Below are positions 6,338 through 13,855 of a DNA stretch of 15,445 bases, in pieces. The stretch is taken from the NCBI GenBank assembly GCA_031119595.1, contig JAVHXX010000039.1, positions 1-15,445 on the forward strand. The letters are read 5' to 3'. Positions within the stretch are counted from its first letter, which is position 1. Each line of letters starts with the position of its first letter. The DNA is from Patulibacter sp. (GTDB lineage Bacteria; Actinomycetota; Thermoleophilia; Solirubrobacterales; Solirubrobacteraceae). The notes below the pieces were generated by a model that saw only the letters and a list, made by a program, of their open reading frames with translations, did no database searches and was not told where the DNA came from. The position numbers were made by a program, and so were the translations under genes.

Positions 6338-6343
6338 AATCTA
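6338..6343 (-). promoter_or_regulatory. Candidate -10 box (TAGATT) of the TrkA pair
   Basis: On the minus strand TAGATT ends 7 bases before the ATG at 6330. This is the spacing that puts transcription start at or next to the start codon, as in actinobacterial leaderless mRNAs. It lies in the 195-base gap between the permease and the TrkA gene, so the TrkA genes may have their own promoter within the cluster. A TTGGAC about 60 bases further up is a second, weaker promoter candidate. Confidence 0.4.
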
Positions 6344-6525
6344 CTCCTGGGGGGACGCGAGCGCTCCGTGCCGTGCCTCCACGATGGGCGAGACGCCAAA
6401 TCGGAGTCCAAGTTCCGGGAAATCGGCGCTCCGGCGGTCGGCCCGACGATGCCCCGGTCCCGCGACCGGTAGAACCCGCCGGCCCGCCTGCGCGGCGGAC
6501 GCGACCCTCGGCGCCGTCGCGGCGG

Positions 6526-8505
6526 TCAGTGCGCGGCGGGCTCGGCGCCGGGCTCGGCGCCTTCTCCCGAGACGACGCGGTCGCCGAGCGGCGGAGCGGT
6601 GAGCAGCACGCGGCACGGCGCGTGCGCGAGGACGTACGAGGTGATGGGCCCGAGGGCGCGTCCGCTGAAGTCACCGGTACCGCCGAGCATCGCGCCGCCG
6701 CGCACCTTCGAGGGTTCCTCGGCCGCCATCACGATCACCTCGACGCCGCGGCGCTTCGCCTCGTCGACGATGCCCTGCCCCACGCGTCGTGCGCGCACGG
6801 TCGCCGTGGCGACCGCCACGCCCTCGTACTCCTCGCCGACGGCCTTCGCGCGCGCCAGGGCCCTGCGGGCGGTCTTGAGGCGCTCGTCGCCGACGGCGGA
6901 GGTGAGCTGGAGCGACATCGGGATCTCGAAGACCCAGATGGCCTCGATCTGCGCGCCTCCGCTGTCCTCGACGTCGAGGGTGCGGTCACGGGCGAGGCGA
7001 CCGGCGGTCTGGACGATGTCGTCGTCGAGTGGGCGCCCGAAGACCGGGACGAGGATCGAGCCGAACTCCCCGTGCTCGGTGTCGCGGCTGAGCACCGTCT
7101 TCGGGACGATCACCACGCGTCGCAGCGGGAGGTGCGATGCGCGCCGGTGCGCGACGTAGAGCACGACGCCGCCGACCATCCAGACCGTGCCGACGATCCC
7201 GGACCGCTCGTGGAGCAGGAGGACCGCCACCCAGCCGAGCGCCGAGAGCACCAGGCCGAGCACCGCCGGAAGCGGCAGCTGCTTCCCCGCCACCGGCAGG
7301 TTGAACGGGATCCGGAAGCGCCGGTCGGCGTCCGGCATGGTGAAGCGGAGCTTGATGACGGCCGCCTGCAGGATCGTCAGCGCGAACAGCGCGCCGTACG
7401 CGTAGAGCCCGATGAGCGTCTGCAGGTCGAGGGCGGCGACGAGCACCGACGTGAGCACGACGACGAGGAAGATCACGGTCGTCGGGGTGCCGTACGTGGC
7501 GTTGAGGCGGCCGATCCTCGAGGGGATCTGACGCGACGTGGCGAGGGTCGACGAGAGCCGGGCCACGGCGAGCATGGCGCCGTTCGTGCTCACGGCGAGC
7601 GTGCAGGCGGCGAGGATCGCGATCACGTACCGGGTGCCGTCGGCGAGCCAGTGCGGGTCGAGCGCCCCGGCCAGCCACGCGACGGGGGCCTCGAGGTGGT
7701 CACGGTCGACGAGCTGGGCGCGGTGCGCCCCACCGAGCATCCCGGCGAGCACGAGGGCGACGAGCGACCCGAGGCTCAGGCCGAGGAGGAACCGCACCCG
7801 CTTGCTCTTCTTGATCCCGGCCTCGCCCGCGAGCGTGGCGGCGGTCTCGAAGCCGGTCACCGCGACGACGCCGATCGTGGCGGCGAAGACGACGTCCGAG
7901 AAGCTGACGCCGTCGGTGAACTCGACGAGCGGCAGACGGTCCTTGATCGACTCGACGAGCAGGGCGATCGCCAGGAAGGTCAGGGCGACGGCGTCGAGGA
8001 ACAGCAGGATCCGCACGATCAGGCCCTTGGCGAGATCGGGTGCGCGGCCGTTCCGCAGGCCGACGACCACGATGCAGCCGATCGCGATGACCGCGCCGAG
8101 CGCCGACTGGCTGCGCCACGGCAGGAACGCGAGCACGTAGCCCGAGAACGCCTCGGCGCCGATCGCAGTGAGGAGCAGCAGGTCGAGGACGACCGCCCAG
8201 CCCGCGATGAAGCTGACGAGCTCGTCGAACCCGAGGCGGGCGAACCCGCTCGCGCCGGGATGCTCCGCGAGCCGGTTCCCGCGCGCGTCGCGCAGGCCGG
8301 TCAGCTCGGTGTACGCGAGGGCCGTCAGGGCGACGAACAGGCCGACGATGAGGAACGCGACCGGCGCGAGTCCCGCGGACCGGTCGACGACGACACCGAC
8401 CGACACGTAGATCGTGGTCGCGAGGCCGGCCCAGGCGATGCCACCGAGGCGGGTGAACGCGTAGCGCTCGTCCCACGGCAGGCGGATCTGCGGGAGCTTC
8501 CTCAT
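6526..8505 (-). CDS. APC-superfamily permease with C-terminal USP-like domain (Rv2690c-like)
   Basis: 659 residues: about twelve hydrophobic segments over residues 17-452, then a cytoplasmic alpha/beta domain of universal-stress-protein type (about 480-636, beginning GSILVPVFG and ending HAPCRVLL). The APC hallmark after helix 6 is visible as TGFETAATLAGEAG (217-230). The USP nucleotide loop is incomplete: Gly609 and Gly619 fit, but the first Gly is Met606 and the Ser/Thr is Pro620. The start ATG overlaps the preceding 61-residue gene (ATGA). Automatic annotation would say amino-acid permease, but the size, the USP tail and the TrkA genes downstream match mycobacterial Rv2690c-ceoB-ceoC. The domain plan also matches the potassium importer KimA. 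Substrate is undecided; potassium is my preferred guess. The Pro/Glu/Ala-rich end is unconserved in appearance. Confidence 0.88.
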   Translation of the reverse strand: MRKLPQIRLPWDERYAFTRLGGIAWAGLATTIYVSVGVVVDRSAGLAPVAFLIVGLFVALTALAYTELTGLRDARGNRLAEHPGASGFARLGFDELVSFIAGWAVVLDLLLLTAIGAEAFSGYVLAFLPWRSQSALGAVIAIGCIVVVGLRNGRAPDLAKGLIVRILLFLDAVALTFLAIALLVESIKDRLPLVEFTDGVSFSDVVFAATIGVVAVTGFETAATLAGEAGIKKSKRVRFLLGLSLGSLVALVLAGMLGGAHRAQLVDRDHLEAPVAWLAGALDPHWLADGTRYVIAILAACTLAVSTNGAMLAVARLSSTLATSRQIPSRIGRLNATYGTPTTVIFLVVVLTSVLVAALDLQTLIGLYAYGALFALTILQAAVIKLRFTMPDADRRFRIPFNLPVAGKQLPLPAVLGLVLSALGWVAVLLLHERSGIVGTVWMVGGVVLYVAHRRASHLPLRRVVIVPKTVLSRDTEHGEFGSILVPVFGRPLDDDIVQTAGRLARDRTLDVEDSGGAQIEAIWVFEIPMSLQLTSAVGDERLKTARRALARAKAVGEEYEGVAVATATVRARRVGQGIVDEAKRRGVEVIVMAAEEPSKVRGGAMLGGTGDFSGRALGPITSYVLAHAPCRVLLTAPPLGDRVVSGEGAEPGAEPAAH

Positions 8506-8687
8506 CGGTCGATCCGGTTCCGCGCCTGCATGAGTCGCAGCCGCATCACGCCGGCCGCGACGAAGAACGCGCCGACCAGCACACCGTACGAGCCCAGTCC
8601 ACCGCCGCCGGCGAGGGCCTTCACGATCATGAGGACGCCGAGCACGACGGTGATGACCGACAGCAGCTGGACCGCGTTGAACCTCAT
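8502..8687 (-). CDS. Small membrane protein (61 aa) coupled to two permeases
   Basis: 61 residues with two predicted membrane helices (about 6-25 and 34-50) joined by a Gly-rich turn (AGGGGLG), and a basic tail (RLRLMQARNR). Its ATG overlaps the stop of the upstream permease as ATGA (8684-8687), and its stop overlaps the ATG of the downstream permease as ATGA (8502-8505). Such double coupling strongly suggests the product is made in step with both transporters and works with them, for example as a small accessory subunit like KdpF of the Kdp system; that comparison is only an analogy. I do not recognise a family. A much longer frame (to 9566) contains it but is an Arg/His-rich shadow of the permease gene. 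Confidence 0.85.
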   Translation of the reverse strand: MRFNAVQLLSVITVVLGVLMIVKALAGGGGLGSYGVLVGAFFVAAGVMRLRLMQARNRIDR

Positions 8688-10609
8688 CGCCCGGCCCTCG
8701 CCGCCGCGACCGCGGCGGAGCGGTCGGGCGTGCCCTTCTGGGGCGCCGGGGTGTCGACGATGACGCGGCACGGACGTTCGGCGAGCACCGTCTCGAGGGC
8801 CCGGCCGAACCCGGCCCGCTGCGCGCTCCCGCGTGGCACCGCGAGGATCACCGCGCGGGCACGCGTCCGGATGCAGGTGTCGACGATCACGCGTCCCTCC
8901 TGCCCCGCACGGACCGGCACGATCTGGCCCTTCGCCCGGCCGCGGCTCATCACGCGCGCCTGGTCGATGATCGCGGCGGCCTTCTCGTGGAGGTCGGTCG
9001 GTTCGGAACTCAGCGGCGAGGAGTTCGGCACCTGCACGGTCACGATGATCGTGATCGCGCGGCCACGCCGCGCCGCGAGGCGAGCCGCCGTCGCGAGGGT
9101 GTCCTCGACGAACCGGGCCGCGTCGAACCAGACGATGATCGACTCGTACTCGGTCTCCGAGGACGTCACCGGCTTGGGGATGTCGACCTTGACCGTGCTC
9201 TTGAGGTCCAGGCCCATGCGCTTGCGGGCGATCGGATAGGCGATCGTGCCCACGAGCAGCCAGCCGAAGCCGGCGTACGAGATGCCGCCGAGGTTGCGGG
9301 CTGCGACGACGATGAACGCCGCGAACGTGCCGAGGCCGCCGATGACCGCGAGCACGGGCAGCGTGTAGCCGCCGAGCTTGATGTTCAGGGGCGAGCGGTA
9401 GGGCCGGTGGGCGTCGGGTTTGGTCCACCGCAATCGCAGCAGGGCGACGTGCGCGATGGTGAACGAGAGCATCGCGCCGAAGGCGTATAGGTTGCCGAGG
9501 AAATCGGCCTTGCCCGGCAGGATCGGGATGATCGCGATGGAGCCGAAGACGATGATGCCGATCCACGGCGTGCCGAACTTCGGGTGCAGCGTGCGGAGCG
9601 TCTCGGGCATCTGGCGGTGGATGCCCATCGAGTACACGAGCCGGGACACGCCGATGAGGCCCGCGTTCGCGGCGAGGAAGAGGATGGTCGCGCCGAGCAG
9701 GCCGACGTACAGCTGCAGCGCTCCGTTGAGGAAGCCCAGGTCGATCTGCTTCACCACACCGAGGATCGGGTCGCCCTGATATCCGCCCTGGGACTCCGGC
9801 AGGCCGAGCTTCGTGACGAACTGGCCGCCGTCGTTCTTGAGGACCGGCAGCGCCGAGAGCGCCACGGCGGGCAGCGTGAAGTAGATCGCGAACACGGCGA
9901 TCTCCACGCGCTTGATGGCCGCCGGGATCGACTTCGTCTCGTCCTTAGCCTCCTCGGCCATGTTCGAGACGGTCTCGATGCCGGTGTAGGCGATCATGCC
10001 GATCGGGATCGCGAGCAGGAACTGGCTCCAGGTCGGCGCGACGCCCCAGTGGACGTTCGCGGCGAGCACGTGGGGCTTGAACACGAGCACGAAGCCCGCG
10101 GCGACGATCACGACCTGCGTGAAGAAGTCGACGACCGCCAGCGACACGTTGAGCTTCGCCGACTCCTTCGTGCCGACGACGTTCAGGATCATCAGGAGGA
10201 TCACGACGATGACGCCGCCGATGATGTCCCAGGGGCTGCTCTTCAGCGGCTCCCAGAGCACGCCGAGGTAGTGCGGCACGAAGTACGCCGACGTCGCGAC
10301 CGTGATCACGTAGTTGAGCATCTGCCCCCACGCGGCCACGAACGACGCGAACTCGTTGAAGGCGTGCCGGGCGAAGCTCGACGAACCGCCGGCCTCCGGG
10401 TACATCGACGTCGCCTCGGCGTAGGAGGCGGCCGTCGCGAAGAAGAACAGGCCCGTGATCAGGAAGACGATCGGCGTGAGGCCGAGGGCGTAGCTCGCGA
10501 CGAGGCCGAGCGCGTAGTAGATCGACGACCCGACGTTGCCGTACGCCGTGGCGAAGAGTTCGTTGACGCCCAGCACGCGCTGGAGCGAGTGAAGGCGGCG
10601 TTCGGCCAT
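8684..10609 (-). CDS. APC-superfamily permease with C-terminal USP-like domain (possibly KimA-like)
   Basis: 641 residues: about twelve hydrophobic segments up to residue 460, then a USP-like cytoplasmic domain (about 487-620, from ESIIVWFDAA to ERPCRVIVDT). The USP ATP loop is degenerate (Gly602 followed by Arg603). Helix 1 contains the unwound stretch AYGNVGSSIYYA (22-33), and TGIETVSNMAEEAKD (209-223) is the helix 6 signature. Aligned by eye with my recollection of Bacillus KimA, Tyr23, Tyr100, Thr103 and Thr209 match the potassium-binding Tyr43, Tyr118, Thr121 and Thr230, while Asp36 and Asp117 are replaced by Asn16 and Asn99. First gene of the minus-strand cluster, coupled by ATGA to the 61-residue gene. 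There is no Shine-Dalgarno; TACGAT lies 10 bases before the ATG. Amino-acid transport remains possible. Confidence 0.88.
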   Translation of the reverse strand: MAERRLHSLQRVLGVNELFATAYGNVGSSIYYALGLVASYALGLTPIVFLITGLFFFATAASYAEATSMYPEAGGSSSFARHAFNEFASFVAAWGQMLNYVITVATSAYFVPHYLGVLWEPLKSSPWDIIGGVIVVILLMILNVVGTKESAKLNVSLAVVDFFTQVVIVAAGFVLVFKPHVLAANVHWGVAPTWSQFLLAIPIGMIAYTGIETVSNMAEEAKDETKSIPAAIKRVEIAVFAIYFTLPAVALSALPVLKNDGGQFVTKLGLPESQGGYQGDPILGVVKQIDLGFLNGALQLYVGLLGATILFLAANAGLIGVSRLVYSMGIHRQMPETLRTLHPKFGTPWIGIIVFGSIAIIPILPGKADFLGNLYAFGAMLSFTIAHVALLRLRWTKPDAHRPYRSPLNIKLGGYTLPVLAVIGGLGTFAAFIVVAARNLGGISYAGFGWLLVGTIAYPIARKRMGLDLKSTVKVDIPKPVTSSETEYESIIVWFDAARFVEDTLATAARLAARRGRAITIIVTVQVPNSSPLSSEPTDLHEKAAAIIDQARVMSRGRAKGQIVPVRAGQEGRVIVDTCIRTRARAVILAVPRGSAQRAGFGRALETVLAERPCRVIVDTPAPQKGTPDRSAAVAAARAGR

Positions 10610-10619
10610 CGAGCCCGCG

Positions 10620-10625
10620 ATCGTA
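10620..10625 (-). promoter_or_regulatory. Candidate -10 box (TACGAT) of the permease/TrkA cluster
   Basis: TACGAT on the minus strand lies 10 bases before the ATG at 10609, leaving a leader of only a few bases. That fits the lack of a Shine-Dalgarno sequence. No clear -35 box is visible. Confidence 0.4.
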
Positions 10626-10728
10626 GCGCTGCGCGGAGATGCGCACCGTGCGCTGCCAGGCGCCGTTCACACCTCCGACCGGCCGGGGCTGACCGCTTCT
10701 GCGGAGCCTGGCGCGCCCGGCGCAGGCA

Positions 10729-10734
10729 TAGCGT
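10729..10734 (+). promoter_or_regulatory. Candidate -10 box (TAGCGT) of the amino-acid permease
   Basis: TAGCGT followed by six bases and then the ATG at 10741. The spacing places transcription start on or beside the start codon, and no ribosome binding site is present. It is divergent from TACGAT about 105 bases away; the 131-base gap holds both promoters and no other recognisable feature. Confidence 0.45.
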
Positions 10735-10740
10735 GGACGC

Positions 10741-12195
10741 ATGGCCACGGTGTCCGGTTCCGTTCCCCCTGCAAAGCACGGCATCTTCGCGACCAAGCCG
10801 ACCGCCGAACTGATCGCGCAGGGCGAGTCCGGCGACCGCAAGCTGAAGAAGTCCCTCGGGACCTTCGACCTGACCGCCGTCGGCATCGGGACGATCATCG
10901 GCACCGGGATCTACGTGATCATCGGCGAGGCGATCGGCAAGTCCGGGCCAGCGATCATCATCTCGTTCATCCTCGCGGCGGTCACGTGTGCGTTCAGCGC
11001 CCTGTCCTACGCCGAGCTGGCCTCGTCGATCCCGATCTCGGGGAGCTCGTACACCTACGCCTACGCCACCCTCGGTGAGCTCGTCGCGTGGATCATCGGT
11101 TGGGACCTCGTGCTCGAGTACGGGTTCGCGTCGGCGGCCGTGTCGGTCGGCTGGGGCGGCTACCTCCAGGACCTGCTGCACTCGCTGTTCAGCATCCAGT
11201 TGCCCGATGCGATCGCCAAGGCCCCGGGCGACGGCGGCGTCGTGAACCTGCCGTCGGTCCTCCTCGTGCTCTTCGTCGTCTGGTTGCTCACGCGCGGTGC
11301 GAGCAAGAGCGCGAAGACGAACGTCGGCTTCGTGCTCTTCAAGATGGCGATCCTGCTGTTCTTCGTGGTCGCGGGGATCTTCTCGTTCCACCCGAGCCAC
11401 TTCCACGACTTCGCCCCGCACGGCGTGAGCGGCACGTGGAGCGCGGCAGCGCTCATCTTCTTCGCCTACATCGGCTTCGACACCGTGTCGACCGCGAGCG
11501 AGGAGGCGAAGGACCCGGGCAAGATGCTGCCGCGCGCGATCATCGGCTCCCTCGCGGTCTGCACGTTCATCTACATCCTCGTCGCCGTCGTGGCGATCGG
11601 TCTGTCGACGCCCTCGGCGCTCGGCAACTCCGACGCGCCGCTCGTCGACGCGCTGCGGGACGGCGGCGGGCTGGGCCCGTGGGCCGGCGACATCCTCTCG
11701 GTCGGTGCGCTCGTCGCGATCACGAGCGTCGTGCTGAGCCTCATGTACGGCCAGACGCGCATCCTCTTCGCGATGGCCCGCGACGGGCTCCTCCCCCGCT
11801 CCTGGTCGACGCTCAACGCGAACGACGCCCCGGGGTGGATCACGGTCGGACTCGGGCTCGTCGTGGCCACGTTCGCGGCGCTGATCCCCCTGAAGGACCT
11901 CGCGGAGCTCGTGAACATCGGCACGCTGTTCGCGTTCGTGATCGTGAATCTCGGCGTGATCGTGCTGCGCCGCACCCAGCCGGATCTCGAGCGGGCCTTC
12001 CGCTGCCCGCTCGTCCCGATCGTGCCGCTCATCGGGACGGCGCTCTGCATCTACCTGATGACCCAGCTGAAGAGCATCACCTGGGAGCGCTTCTTCATCT
12101 GGCTCGCGCTCGGGCTCGTCGTGTACTTCCTGTACTCGAAGCGACACTCGGCGGTGCAGCGCGGCGAGCGCGTCAAGACCGACGCGCCCGCCTGA
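10741..12195 (+). CDS. APC-family amino-acid permease (cationic amino acid transporter-like)
   Basis: 484 residues with about twelve hydrophobic segments and no soluble domain. The helix 1 break GIGTIIGTGIY (48-58) and the helix 6 region GFDTVSTASEEAKDP (245-259) are the classical signatures of the amino acid/polyamine/organocation family. AMARDGLLP (344-352) is typical of the CAT/YfnA/GkApcT branch, which imports amino acids by proton symport across the plasma membrane. Unlike the two divergent permeases it lacks the USP tail, so it should be a genuine amino-acid carrier. It stands alone on the plus strand. The substrate cannot be fixed from the sequence. The start is supported by a TAGCGT box six bases upstream, which suggests a leaderless mRNA; there is no Shine-Dalgarno sequence. 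Confidence 0.93.
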   Translation: MATVSGSVPPAKHGIFATKPTAELIAQGESGDRKLKKSLGTFDLTAVGIGTIIGTGIYVIIGEAIGKSGPAIIISFILAAVTCAFSALSYAELASSIPISGSSYTYAYATLGELVAWIIGWDLVLEYGFASAAVSVGWGGYLQDLLHSLFSIQLPDAIAKAPGDGGVVNLPSVLLVLFVVWLLTRGASKSAKTNVGFVLFKMAILLFFVVAGIFSFHPSHFHDFAPHGVSGTWSAAALIFFAYIGFDTVSTASEEAKDPGKMLPRAIIGSLAVCTFIYILVAVVAIGLSTPSALGNSDAPLVDALRDGGGLGPWAGDILSVGALVAITSVVLSLMYGQTRILFAMARDGLLPRSWSTLNANDAPGWITVGLGLVVATFAALIPLKDLAELVNIGTLFAFVIVNLGVIVLRRTQPDLERAFRCPLVPIVPLIGTALCIYLMTQLKSITWERFFIWLALGLVVYFLYSKRHSAVQRGERVKTDAPA

Positions 12196-12197
12196 GG

Positions 12198-12211
12198 CGG
12201 GCCCCCGCCCG
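12198..12211. terminator. Short GC hairpin between convergent genes
   Basis: CGGGC (12198-12202) pairs with GCCCG (12207-12211) over four C, starting two bases after the permease stop. It lies in a 65-base gap between convergent genes. There is no T run, so it is a weak candidate. Confidence 0.3.
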
Positions 12212-12260
12212 ACCGCACCTTGGGTGTGGCCGGGCCGGGCGATGCGGCGGGCTCCGCGCG

Positions 12261-12650
12261 CTACTGGCCGGGCACCCAGAGGCCGCTGTTCGGTTTCTCT
12301 GGCTGCTTCGGGGCGGCGGGCTCGTCGCCCTCGGGGATCTGCACGCCGGTCGGGGCCTGCTTCGCGAAGGCGACCTGCAGCTGCGAGAGCGCGTCCTTGA
12401 TCTGGTTCGCGGACTCGCCGAGGGGCTCCTCGATGAGCGGCAGGAGGCGACGGATCGCCTCGATCGCGAGCGCGAGCTGGCCGAGGTCCTGCTCCTCCTC
12501 CGGCACCTCGACGAGGCCGCCGCGGCGGGCACCGAGGTTCACGAGCGAGACGATCGTCTGCGCGATCACGTCGCCGACGTGCACCTGGGAGAGCTCGGCC
12601 TCGAGCGCGGCGCGGAGTTCCTCTTCGCTGGGCTGGTTGTTCTCGTCCAT
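12261..12650 (-). CDS. Small helical protein, DUF1844-like
   Basis: 129 residues from the ATG at 12650, with AAGGAG six bases upstream deciding the start. A longer frame reaching 12842 reads Pro/Arg-rich nonsense over the neighbouring gene. The core (about residues 24-98) is predicted helical: VGDVIAQTIVSLVNLGARRG, an acidic turn, and then two amphipathic helices (QLALAIEAIRRLLPLI and NQIKDALSQLQVAFAKQ). The pattern of a 'SL..LG' helix followed by an ID/AI-rich helix and a terminal helix resembles DUF1844, a family of small bacterial proteins of unknown function. The match is by eye. The tail is Pro/Lys/Glu-rich and probably disordered. It is the last gene of the tsaD-grx-rex-ligase operon, 23 bases after the ligase stop. 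Confidence 0.75.
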   Translation of the reverse strand: MDENNQPSEEELRAALEAELSQVHVGDVIAQTIVSLVNLGARRGGLVEVPEEEQDLGQLALAIEAIRRLLPLIEEPLGESANQIKDALSQLQVAFAKQAPTGVQIPEGDEPAAPKQPEKPNSGLWVPGQ

Positions 12651-12673
12651 CGGTGACTCCTTCGGAGGGGTCG

Positions 12674-13855
12674 CTAGGCCGTGGCCTGCGAGCGGTAGGT
12701 GCGCATGGTCTGCTCGACCACCTGAGCGTAGATGTCGCGGTGCGCGACGCCCTGGGCAAGGAGGGCCTTCTGCCGGACGGCCGAGCTCTCGCCGAGCAGC
12801 GGCACGTCGAGGCCGTGCGCGGCCCGGGCCGGGGCCGTCCACGCGTGGAGGCGCTCCTCGATCTGCGAGGACGGGTACGTCTCGAGCTTGTCGAGGTCGA
12901 TCATCTCGCCCGCGTCACCGTGGCGGATCGCGCGCCAGAGATTCTCCTCGACCATGCGCGGCGCCGGATCGGTGAAGGGCACGCCCTCGTCGATGTCGGC
13001 GGCGGCCTGGGCGACGCACGCGACGATCAGCGCGGCGAGGGCGTCGCTGCGGGCGGCGTCGGGCTGGGCGTCGCAGATGCGGACCTCGACCGTGCCGTTC
13101 TTGAGGTGTGGGCGGATCGACCACCAGACCTGCGTCGCCTCGACGATCGACCCGAGCCGCTGGAGCGTCTGGAGGTAGTCGCGGTAGGTCGCCCAGTCCC
13201 CGAAGGCGTCCGGGACGCCACAGCGCGGGAAGGTGCGCGTGAAGGTCATCGTGCGTGCGGAGTACAGGTTGGTGTCCCAGCCCTCGAGCAGCGGCGAGCT
13301 GGCCGACAGCGCGAGCAGCAGGGGCAGCACGGGCCGGAGGCGGTCGCAGACCTGCACCGCCCGCTCGACACCGCGCACGCCGACGTGGACGTGGAGCGAG
13401 AAGGTGTTGTTCCGACGGGCGACGTAGCCGAGGCCATCGACGACGCGGCGGTAGTGGACCGTGTCGATGTTCTGCTGCTCGCGGTAGTCGGCCCATGGGT
13501 GCGTCCCGATGGCGGCGAGGGCTGCGCCGTGGCGTTCGGCGTGGTCGACGAGCCGGGTGCGGTGCGAGCGCTGCATCGCGATCGCGTCGGCGAGGTCCGC
13601 CCCGCGGCCGCTGATGATCTCGATCTCCGAACAGATCAGCTCACCGGTGATCTGCGCGCGCAGCGCCGGATCCTCGGTCTCGGAGGCCTCGACGAGCGGC
13701 TCGAACCGCGGGACGAGGTCGAGCGACTCCGGGTCGAGGATCGCGAACTCCTCCTCCAGCCCGACGGTGAGCTCCGTGCTGGCCTCGAACCGCTCCTCCG
13801 CGGCCGGGTAGTCGAGGGTCGAACCGACCGCCGGCTGCGCCTGGGGATCGGCCAT
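12674..13855 (-). CDS. GCS2-family carboxylate-amine ligase (glutamate-cysteine ligase type, YbdK-like)
   Basis: 393 residues from the ATG at 13855, the expected length for the GCS2/YbdK family. Visible signatures are GLEEEF (32-37, metal and ATP-phosphate contacts), the acidic ELICSEIEI (72-80), HVHVG (155-159), and the segment RPHLKNGTVEVRICD (248-262) that closes the active site. Family members join the gamma-carboxyl of glutamate (or a related acid) to an amine; some are true glutamate-cysteine ligases and others have weak or unknown activity. Placement beside a glutaredoxin-like gene and rex favours a thiol or gamma-glutamyl product, by inference. The ATG overlaps the rex stop by one base (TGATG); a GTG one codon upstream would overlap by four. 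No separate ribosome binding site is seen, so translation is probably coupled. Confidence 0.9.
   Translation of the reverse strand: MADPQAQPAVGSTLDYPAAEERFEASTELTVGLEEEFAILDPESLDLVPRFEPLVEASETEDPALRAQITGELICSEIEIISGRGADLADAIAMQRSHRTRLVDHAERHGAALAAIGTHPWADYREQQNIDTVHYRRVVDGLGYVARRNNTFSLHVHVGVRGVERAVQVCDRLRPVLPLLLALSASSPLLEGWDTNLYSARTMTFTRTFPRCGVPDAFGDWATYRDYLQTLQRLGSIVEATQVWWSIRPHLKNGTVEVRICDAQPDAARSDALAALIVACVAQAAADIDEGVPFTDPAPRMVEENLWRAIRHGDAGEMIDLDKLETYPSSQIEERLHAWTAPARAAHGLDVPLLGESSAVRQKALLAQGVAHRDIYAQVVEQTMRTYRSQATA

Noticed and set aside
5812..8763. 983-residue plus-strand open frame opposite trkA and the 659-residue permease
   Set aside because: Highly charged, low-complexity antisense shadow. 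It spans two unrelated genes and their gap, with no recognisable domain.
8688..9566. N-terminal extension of the 61-residue peptide to a 354-residue protein
   Set aside because: The extension is Arg/His/Pro-rich and overlaps the permease gene; only the last 61 residues look like a real protein and they begin with an ATG in an ATGA overlap.
10610..10740. Cyclic di-AMP (ydaO-type) riboswitch ahead of the KimA-like permease
   Set aside because: The gap is short, shared by two promoters, the -10 candidate leaves almost no leader, and I could not see the conserved riboswitch core.
10459..12759. 766-residue minus-strand open frame opposite the amino-acid permease
   Set aside because: Same antisense composition artefact; the plus strand shows a complete APC permease.
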